From Clostridium sp. (GTDB lineage Bacteria > Bacillota > Clostridia > Clostridiales > Clostridiaceae), in assembly GCA_028692255.1 (NCBI GenBank), contig JAQUXS010000020.1:1-40137 (forward strand): 40,137 nt of DNA. The letters run 5' to 3'. The notes under the pieces are model-generated. The model was not told the DNA's origin. It saw only the letters and a list, made by a program, of their open reading frames with translations, and made no database searches. Positions within the stretch are counted from its first letter, which is position 1. The number at the start of each line of letters is the position of its first letter. The translations under genes and the position numbers were made by a program. Positions 34,219-40,137 of this stretch are shown one piece after another.

Positions 34219-37101
34219 ATGAAACCATATAGTGTATTAGATAATATAGTATTTTTACAAATAGAAACTACAGGCAGTGACCTTGAAAAAGATAAAATAA
34301 CAAAAATTAATGCTGTTAAGATAAAAAAGAAGGAAGTTACTAAGTTTAATGGAGAGAACGCAGTGGAATTCCAAGAGTTTGCTGAAAAGTTTCCATTAAT
34401 TTGTTATGATGCTTCATTTGAAAAAAGTTTTCTTAAAATAAACAGCGATTTTTTAGACTTTATAGAACTTGCCGCCATACTTTTCCCAGAGCTTCCGGAG
34501 TTTAGTTTAGAGTATTTAGCTAAAAAATTTGAAGTACCAAAAGATGAAGGGAATAGCAGTGAGATAGAGAAGCTTATAATGGCTCTCAATTACATAGTAG
34601 GAAGTTTTCTTTGTGAATATGGGTACAGTCTTCCAATGAGCTTCACAGAACTTGAAAAGTGGAAATGGTATAAATATATTGAACGTGTAAATATGGATGA
34701 TGCAAAATGTTTTGCACCACATAAAAAGATAGTTATGGATATAAAGGAAAGGGAGCCCTATCCTATCTTTGGACTTAAGGACTATGAAAAGCTCTTTGAA
34801 AATGAAAAGATATGGAGAAGAAATGGCAGAAGTTATACTTTAAGACCTCAGCAGGAAAAGGCCTCTAGGTTTATAAGAGAGGGACTTGAAAAGGAAAAAG
34901 TGACAATAATGGAAGCGCCAACAGGTCTTGGTAAAAGCATGGCATATTTGCTTCCTGCAGTTATATATGCACATCTTAAAAATGAAAAAGTGATTATATC
35001 TACAAACACTAAAGGTCTTCAAAATCAGCTCGTGCAAAAGGATATACCAAATCTTTTAGAACAGTTAAATTTAGAGAGAGACATAAAGTACACACTTATA
35101 AAAGGAAAGAGCAACTACCTTTGTCTTGATAGGTTTCATGAAATAAAATACCCTAAGGACAAGGAAATTTTTATTGGCTACTTTTATTTAAAAAGATTGA
35201 TTACTGAAAAAGGCCTTGGAGACATAGAAGAAATAAACAGTGCTATAAGGGAAAAATTTCACTTGAATGAATTAATAGAAAAGTGTTTCTGTGATTTAGA
35301 TCTTTGTGATACGGAAAAGTGCAAGTATAGGGAAACCTGTTATTATGCACAAAAGGTGGAGTCACTAAAAGAGTCTCAAATTATTGTTATAAATCATTCA
35401 CTGCTTTTAAGGTGGTCATATCAACCTATTGTTAAACTAGAGAATATTATTATAGATGAGGCACATAATCTCACAAATGAGGCTTATGATGCTTTTGAAG
35501 AGACTTTAGTTTCAAGTGAATTTAAAAAATTTGTCTATGAAATATACAATAGTAGAGAGAAAAACAGTTATCTTTATTATCTTTCTAAAAAGGCTAAAGA
35601 TGCTGATTTGCCATTAAACGCTATAGAGATTGATATAAAAAAGTGTATTGAAGAGACGGATAAAATTAAGGATACTTTTAAAGAATATGCAATGAATAGC
35701 GGCATAAAAATGGATTACAACATAAAAGGACATTTAAATGCAACTAATGAAGCAGTATTAGAAAATTTTAAAATTCTAAAGGAAGATTTAGAAAAACTCA
35801 ATAAAAATTTAGACAAATCAGTAATTGCATTAAAAAACATTTCAAGTATGGAGAAGGACAAGAGAGTTGGAGTCGTGGCACAGAAGGTAGAGATCATAAA
35901 TGGATACATAGGACTTTTGGAAGATGTTTTAGCTGAAAAAAAGGAAGGCTTTTGCTTTTATTTTGAGCTTGATAGAAATTTTCTATGGTGGAAAGTGTCA
36001 AGTATACCACTGGATGTATCAGGTGCATTTTATGAAAAAGTATTACAAAAAGCTAAAAGCTGCACTTTTATATCTGCAACTCTGAGTAGTGATAATGGAT
36101 ATAATAATTTAAAAAACACCTTGGGAATTAATATATCCAAATCCAATGATAAAGAAATAGTAGAGGTTCAGCCTATAACTCCTGTTTTTGAATATAAAAA
36201 GAGAAGTGCAGTATACCCAATGGAAAATTTTGATCCTAATAACATTAAGGCATTTTCAAAACATATGAAGGATTTTGTTCTGAAGCTTTTGGATAATGTG
36301 GATGGAAATATTATTATGCTCTTTACAAGTAAAAAAAGGTTGACTGCATTTAAGGCATGTGCTTTAGAGAAACTTAAATCCTACAATATAAGAGTAGTTG
36401 AAGGCAAGAAAAATATACAAAAGCTTAAAAGGAGAGATGAAAGATATATTTTCCTTGGTTCTAAAGGATTCTTTGAAGGGGTAGATATTCCTGGAGATGC
36501 AGTAACAACAGTTGTACTTGATAAACTTCCTAATGTAAATAGCAAAGAGCCTTTTTATAAATCATTAATAGACCAACTTGCTGAAAAAGGAATAGATTAC
36601 TGGAAGGCCTATGCAATTGTGAATTTCCCAATTGTGTCCATAGATTTAAAGCAGATTTATGGAAGGTTAATAAGGACAGAATATGATTATGGATCATTAT
36701 TTATTATGAGTAAATTTGATAGAAATAATTCAACTGTGAAAAAGCTTGAAAGGCAGATTTATGAGGTCCCAATTGTAAGAAAAAATATATATGAATTAGC
36801 TTTTAAAGATCTAAATGTAAGAAGAGTAATGTGGAAACAGATGAACTTGTATAAGATAATGAAGGAAAGTAAAGTAAAATTAAAAGAAGCTATTTTAAAG
36901 AAAAAATTAAAATCTATTGAAGAAAAAGAAGTTTTTATAAATGAATTTATGTGCCTTGAATATCAGAAGAGAAAACTTAAGTATGATGCACATATTTCTC
37001 TAGAAAATGGACTAAAGCTTTATATTAAAGATAAAAGATTAAATTTAGGAAGATACAGTGGCAATATTGAACAATATTTTAAAGACATACTTAACTTATA
37101 A
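34219..37101 (+). CDS. dinG: DinG-type helicase with degenerate exonuclease domain
   Basis: 960 residues, the size of Firmicute DinG (exonuclease plus XPD-like helicase). Helicase motifs: RPQQEKASRFIREGL Q-like motif, Walker A EAPTGLGKSMAYLLP (~232-246), DEAH box NIIIDEAHNLTNEA (~413), motif V/VI FLGSKGFFEGVDIPGD and QIYGRLIRTEYDYG. Cysteines near ~300 and in CFCDLDLCDTEKCKYRETC (~356-374) could hold an iron-sulfur cluster. The N-terminal domain (~1-135) resembles DEDD exonucleases, but the D-x-E motif reads VFLQIETTG (Gln14 for Asp), the second reads YDASFE, and no H-x4-D motif is seen, so nuclease activity is probably lost. Ribosome site AAGGAGA. No LexA box precedes it. Likely unwinds DNA in repair or clears R-loops. 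Confidence 0.9.
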   Translation: MKPYSVLDNIVFLQIETTGSDLEKDKITKINAVKIKKKEVTKFNGENAVEFQEFAEKFPLICYDASFEKSFLKINSDFLDFIELAAILFPELPEFSLEYLAKKFEVPKDEGNSSEIEKLIMALNYIVGSFLCEYGYSLPMSFTELEKWKWYKYIERVNMDDAKCFAPHKKIVMDIKEREPYPIFGLKDYEKLFENEKIWRRNGRSYTLRPQQEKASRFIREGLEKEKVTIMEAPTGLGKSMAYLLPAVIYAHLKNEKVIISTNTKGLQNQLVQKDIPNLLEQLNLERDIKYTLIKGKSNYLCLDRFHEIKYPKDKEIFIGYFYLKRLITEKGLGDIEEINSAIREKFHLNELIEKCFCDLDLCDTEKCKYRETCYYAQKVESLKESQIIVINHSLLLRWSYQPIVKLENIIIDEAHNLTNEAYDAFEETLVSSEFKKFVYEIYNSREKNSYLYYLSKKAKDADLPLNAIEIDIKKCIEETDKIKDTFKEYAMNSGIKMDYNIKGHLNATNEAVLENFKILKEDLEKLNKNLDKSVIALKNISSMEKDKRVGVVAQKVEIINGYIGLLEDVLAEKKEGFCFYFELDRNFLWWKVSSIPLDVSGAFYEKVLQKAKSCTFISATLSSDNGYNNLKNTLGINISKSNDKEIVEVQPITPVFEYKKRSAVYPMENFDPNNIKAFSKHMKDFVLKLLDNVDGNIIMLFTSKKRLTAFKACALEKLKSYNIRVVEGKKNIQKLKRRDERYIFLGSKGFFEGVDIPGDAVTTVVLDKLPNVNSKEPFYKSLIDQLAEKGIDYWKAYAIVNFPIVSIDLKQIYGRLIRTEYDYGSLFIMSKFDRNNSTVKKLERQIYEVPIVRKNIYELAFKDLNVRRVMWKQMNLYKIMKESKVKLKEAILKKKLKSIEEKEVFINEFMCLEYQKRKLKYDAHISLENGLKLYIKDKRLNLGRYSGNIEQYFKDILNL

Positions 37102-37105
37102 GGGT

Positions 37106-37138
37106 AGAGGAGAGTCCTTAAAATAAGAATTCTCCTCT
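37106..37138. terminator. Bidirectional hairpin between dinG and glgP
   Basis: A perfect 8-bp stem AGAGGAGA/TCTCCTCT (37106-37113 with 37131-37138) with a 17-base loop lies between two convergent genes. T-tracts are short on both sides. Confidence 0.6.
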
Positions 37139-37163
37139 TAATATATAGTTAAATATTATTGGG

Positions 37164-38795
37164 CTATTTATAAAGCTTTTCGTAGTATTCAGTGAGCATT
37201 CTTTCCACTGCAAAATATTTGGAGCAGCTTTTAATGCTTTCATGCATCATATCACTCCATTTTTGCTTGTTTTCATAGTAAGTCGGAATTACTCTATTTA
37301 ATAGGGTGTCATAAAGGGCATCACAGTCATGTTTGTCCAGTTTTTCAATATCAGAGGCTGTATCGATTCCATCATTACAGCTTGCACCATCTCCAAACTG
37401 CCAGCCATTAACACCATCAATGCAAGCTTCTGCCCACCAACCGTCAAGTATGGAGCAGTTAAGAACACCATTTATAGCAGCTTTCATTCCAGAAGTTCCA
37501 CTTGCTTCAAGAGGTCTTCTTGGGTTGTTAAGCCATATATCGGATCCTCTAGTTAACATTTTACCTATAGTCATATCATAATTTTCTAAGAAAACTACTG
37601 AATTAGGATATTTCTTCATCATTGCAACAAGGTTAGCTACTATTCCTTTGCCTGTATCATCTAGTGGATGAGCTTTACCTGAAAATGCTATTTGAATTTT
37701 ACCGTTTTTTAAAAGTGGTTCAATTATATCAGGTTTCCTAAATATAAGGTCGCTTCTTTTGTAGGGAGCTGCTCTTCTAGAAAAACCAATTAACAGCTTG
37801 TTAGCGTCGAAGGTAACATTAGTTCTTTCTTTTATAAAATTAATTAGCTCGCTTTTTATAATTTTATGGGCAGCTATAAGATCCTCATTTTTATCATAGG
37901 CAGCAGTAATTCTTTGGTCTACCCATGTTTTTTTATGAATAGCATTTGTTATGCCAATTATTTTATTTATTCCGGATATATCTTTCCACATTTTATTTGC
38001 AGTTTCAGCATGAAGCTGTGACACCGCATTTGCTTTTCTTGAAAGCCTTAAACCAGCAACTGTCATATTAAAGGGGTTTCCACCTATAGACATCATCTGT
38101 TCTTTTGTAAGTCCATTGAATGCACCCATAAATTCAAGCTTTTCAATAGGGTGAGATTCATTACCTTGTAAAATTGGAGTATGAGTTGTAAAAACAACTT
38201 CATTTCTAGTTAAATCCAGAGACTCTTCAAAACTGTGACCAAGTTCCATTTTTTCTCTAATAAGTTCAATTGCAGCTAAATCAGCATGGCCTTCATTGAA
38301 ATGGTATACATCAATAGGGAGTTTTAGTGCTCTTAAAGCTCGTATACCCCCAATTCCAAGAACTATTTCTTGAGCAATTCTTTCTTCACCAAACCAACCA
38401 TAGAGTTGTCCAGTAATCCATGTCTCTGAATTTTCAGGAAGATCTGTATCAAGTAAATATATTGGGTTATTACCAAAGTTGTCACATTTCCAAACTTTAC
38501 AAAAAACATCTACATTTCTAATTTTAACTGAAATTTTTATGCCGGTATCTTTCAAAAAATCATAGTTATAATTGTGATAGGCATCAAAGGGATGTCCATT
38601 TTCATCAATCATTTGTTCACCATAGCCTTGTTTCCATTTGATTCCGATACCAACTATAGGCAAATTCATATCTTTAGCACCTTTTAAATAATCACCTGCA
38701 AGTATTCCAAGTCCACCAGCATAAGTTTTAAAATTAGAATCTAATCCGTATTCCATAGAAAAATAAGCTATTTTGGGTAGTGATTTTATATCCAT
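37164..38795 (-). CDS. glgP: Alpha-glucan (glycogen) phosphorylase, short type
   Basis: 543 residues, the short GT35 type rather than the ~800-residue classical enzyme. It releases glucose-1-phosphate from glycogen or maltodextrins by phosphorolysis, using pyridoxal phosphate. Visible features: IAYFSMEYGLDSNFKTYAGGLGILAGDYLKGAKD at the start (glucan-binding Gly-rich loop), HFNEGHADLAAIELIREK, FSRRAAPYKRSDLIF, and the PLP region EASGTSGMKAAINGVLNCSILDGWW with the cofactor-binding Lys (~435). The ribosome site AAGGAGGGC is 4 bases from the ATG. Its promoter carries a cre site. It is a single gene here, away from other glycogen genes, and convergent with dinG. Confidence 0.93.
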   Translation of the reverse strand: MDIKSLPKIAYFSMEYGLDSNFKTYAGGLGILAGDYLKGAKDMNLPIVGIGIKWKQGYGEQMIDENGHPFDAYHNYNYDFLKDTGIKISVKIRNVDVFCKVWKCDNFGNNPIYLLDTDLPENSETWITGQLYGWFGEERIAQEIVLGIGGIRALRALKLPIDVYHFNEGHADLAAIELIREKMELGHSFEESLDLTRNEVVFTTHTPILQGNESHPIEKLEFMGAFNGLTKEQMMSIGGNPFNMTVAGLRLSRKANAVSQLHAETANKMWKDISGINKIIGITNAIHKKTWVDQRITAAYDKNEDLIAAHKIIKSELINFIKERTNVTFDANKLLIGFSRRAAPYKRSDLIFRKPDIIEPLLKNGKIQIAFSGKAHPLDDTGKGIVANLVAMMKKYPNSVVFLENYDMTIGKMLTRGSDIWLNNPRRPLEASGTSGMKAAINGVLNCSILDGWWAEACIDGVNGWQFGDGASCNDGIDTASDIEKLDKHDCDALYDTLLNRVIPTYYENKQKWSDMMHESIKSCSKYFAVERMLTEYYEKLYK

Positions 38796-38836
38796 AATTG
38801 CCCTCCTTAATAATAAATTAAATATTTACAATTATT

Positions 38837-38865
38837 ATTATAGAACATTGTAATAGTTTACGCAA
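38837..38865 (-). promoter_or_regulatory. Promoter of glgP
   Basis: On the minus strand TTGCGT (38860-38865), a 17-base spacer and a perfect TATAAT (38837-38842) lie 42 bases before the glgP ATG. The ~300-base divergent gap 38796-39097 holds this, two cre-like sites and the start of the small-protein transcript. Confidence 0.75.
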
Positions 38866-38874
38866 ACGATTGCA
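38861..38874. promoter_or_regulatory. cre site (CcpA) over the glgP -35 box
   Basis: CGCAAACGATTGCA fits TGNAANCGNTNNCA with one mismatch (first base). It overlaps the -35 element of glgP, a position where CcpA binding represses. Carbon catabolite repression of glycogen breakdown is the natural reading. Confidence 0.65.
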
Positions 38875-39025
38875 CAAATTTTATTTATTTACAAAATAAG
38901 GTTGAATTTTTACATTATCTGTTCTATAATAGACTCATAATCAAAAAAAAAAGTATAACAGTACAATTTCATTAATATTAGATAAGCATGAAAATGTTAA
39001 TGGATGTTTTTAGTTTTAAGTTTAT

Positions 39026-39039
39026 TGAAAACGTTTCCG
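39026..39039. promoter_or_regulatory. Second cre-like site, before the 85-residue gene
   Basis: TGAAAACGTTTCCG matches TGAAANCGNTTTCA at all but the last three positions' CA end; the core AAAACGTTT is strong. It lies 59 bases before the small gene and overlaps TTGAAA (39025-39030), a possible -35 box with no good -10 at 17 bases. Confidence 0.5.
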
Positions 39040-39097
39040 ACAACAATGTGTTTATTTCTACATTATAAAAAATATAAATTTTATAGGAGGAAAAAAG

Positions 39098-39355
39098 ATG
39101 TTTAAAATTAATGAGCCAATAAGTATTGAGGAAAAAGGAAAGATTGTTATTGATGGCGATTTAAGAAAATTCGAAGCAAATGAAGAGGAAATTAGTTTTA
39201 TTCAATACTTGAGAGAAAAAAAATCCTTTTATGGGAGTGTAGTAGAAAATTACATTAAAACTAAAAGCATATTGAATTGTAAACCATATTATGCGTATTT
39301 TCAAAATTTATTTGATGATAATATAGTTGAGTATGAAGATTCTTATTCTGCATAG
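39098..39355 (+). CDS. Small protein of unknown function (85 residues)
   Basis: I do not recognise this protein. It is acidic and soluble, with no membrane segment or cysteine motif (one Cys only), a mixed N-terminus (MFKINEPISIEEKGKIVIDGDLRKFEA) and an aromatic C-terminal half (YYAYFQNLFDDNIVEYEDSY). It is very likely a real gene: a near-perfect TAGGAGG ribosome site (39084-39090) sits 7 bases before the ATG, a cre-like site lies upstream, and a 12-bp-stem terminator follows. It is divergent from glgP and may share carbon-source control. No function is proposed. Confidence 0.75.
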   Translation: MFKINEPISIEEKGKIVIDGDLRKFEANEEEISFIQYLREKKSFYGSVVENYIKTKSILNCKPYYAYFQNLFDDNIVEYEDSYSA

Positions 39356-39383
39356 AAGATAATACAAAAATTAAGTAATAAAT

Positions 39384-39435
39384 AGGCAAGAGTTTATTTG
39401 TATTAGGGGCATTACCTTTAGACAAACTCTTGCCT
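39384..39435. terminator. Bidirectional terminator between small gene and tetR
   Basis: A perfect 12-bp stem AGGCAAGAGTTT/AAACTCTTGCCT (39384-39395 with 39424-39435) with a 28-base loop lies between convergent genes. Confidence 0.65.
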
Positions 39436-39457
39436 GTCATATAAAAAATATTAAATT

Positions 39458-40099
39458 CTAATTATAATTGGTACAATCCATAAATAGAGAGTAAAGCATA
39501 TTCACAGAACTGTTTACATACAAATCTTTATTTTTATTAGTATCAGTATTATATAGTACTTTATGACATATATTATCTATTAGCATATATGATAAATTTA
39601 TAAAAGTATTTAAATGATTTTTACTTTTAAAAGGAATATTAAATTCCCTAATAGCTTCTTTTATTTTAGCCATTCTGATTTCATCTTCATTTTTAACCCA
39701 ATTATGTATATCCTTGTCTAAAAGAATTAAGGCACATTGATCATCGTTAAATTGTTTTGAAAAATTATGATATTGAATCATTATATCAAAAAAATTTTGG
39801 AATAAAAATTTCCACACCTGTGGATCTTTTAAGTCCTTATCGTTGTTTTCAATCCAAAAAGTCTTAGTTGGATATTCAAATTTATCATTAATTTTTTTTA
39901 AAACTTGAAGGTAAATATCTTTTTTATCTTCAAAATATGAGTAAACTGACCCAGTGGCTACATTGGCTTCTATTGCAATATCAGCTGTAGTGGTGTTGAA
40001 ATAGCCTTTTTCGTTGAAAAGCTTAAAGCTGGCATCAATAATTCTATTATATTTTTCTAAATCTCTTTTTTGTATTGGTTTTCGAGTTTTTCTTTTCAT
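39458..40099 (-). CDS. TetR family transcriptional regulator
   Basis: 213 residues. The helix-turn-helix is clear (residues ~12-60: RDLEKYNRIIDASFKLFNEKGYFNTTTADIAIEANVATGSVYSYFEDKKDIYLQVLKK); the ligand-binding half is divergent and not assignable. The N-terminus is strongly basic (MKRKTRKPIQKRD). No good ribosome site is visible before the ATG in the 38 bases that remain in the window, so the start is the least certain part. Its target is probably beyond the right edge, as nothing adjacent within the window looks like a regulated partner. Confidence 0.85.
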   Translation of the reverse strand: MKRKTRKPIQKRDLEKYNRIIDASFKLFNEKGYFNTTTADIAIEANVATGSVYSYFEDKKDIYLQVLKKINDKFEYPTKTFWIENNDKDLKDPQVWKFLFQNFFDIMIQYHNFSKQFNDDQCALILLDKDIHNWVKNEDEIRMAKIKEAIREFNIPFKSKNHLNTFINLSYMLIDNICHKVLYNTDTNKNKDLYVNSSVNMLYSLFMDCTNYN

Positions 40100-40137
40100 A
40101 ATAATTAACTTATTTAATTTTAATTCATGATAAAGTA

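Noticed and set aside
1-40137. tRNA, rRNA, riboswitch or CRISPR array
   Set aside because: No cloverleaf, rRNA core, regularly spaced direct repeats or known riboswitch core was recognised by eye on either strand; short or divergent RNAs could be missed.

Overview
The window is a 40.1-kb stretch of AT-rich chromosome from a low-GC Gram-positive anaerobe, most likely Clostridium sensu stricto. The basis is the A/T-ending codon use, strong AAGGAGG-type ribosome sites, frequent TTG/GTG starts, a LexA box of the Gram-positive CGAAC-N4-GTTC type, and two conserved Firmicute gene blocks: ftsE-ftsX-ctp-minJ...uvrB-uvrA, and rapZ-yvcK-whiA. I see no rRNA, tRNA, CRISPR array or prophage.

Layout. 1-7.6 kb: 3' part of a transketolase C-terminal subunit, a YitT-family membrane protein, ftsE-ftsX, a soluble methyl-accepting-type protein on the minus strand, a ctp-family protease and a MinJ-like membrane/PDZ protein. 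7.6-8.8 kb: an IS1595-like insertion sequence. 8.8-16.0 kb: accessory transport genes, namely a MATE exporter, a TetR repressor with an 873-residue MFS pump carrying a large inserted domain, and an APC permease facing a LysR regulator. 16-17.1 kb: bioB with a BirA-type operator. 17.1-33.5 kb: a plus-strand run of core genes: uvrB, uvrA, an FHA protein, ftsW/rodA, a class B PBP, a YdjM-like protein, uvrC, murB, rapZ, yvcK, whiA and a YtoI-like regulator. 33.5-40.1 kb: a MITE, an ASCH protein, a DinG-type helicase, a short glycogen phosphorylase, an undescribed 85-residue protein and a second TetR.

How the genes work together. Nucleotide-excision repair (uvrBA, uvrC) is interleaved with septum and peptidoglycan genes (FHA, SEDS, PBP, murB), and uvrBA has its own LexA box just before the start codon. 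The rapZ-yvcK-whiA set links cell-wall and carbon metabolism to division. glgP has a CcpA-type cre site over its -35 box. The TetR/MFS pair is probably a self-contained efflux unit, with similar partial palindromes before both genes.

Most interesting structure. One family of about 30-bp inverted ends occurs at four loci: around the IS (7635-8771), around two gene-free MITE-like elements (3741-3856 and 33555-33707), and as a solo end (17061-17090). The solo end appears to supply the -35 box of the bioB promoter, whose start region carries the BirA-type palindrome. bioB itself has no ATG, GTG or TTG in frame near its ribosome site and seems to begin with ATT. The IS protein is a full-length open frame that appears to lack the acidic catalytic residues of its family.
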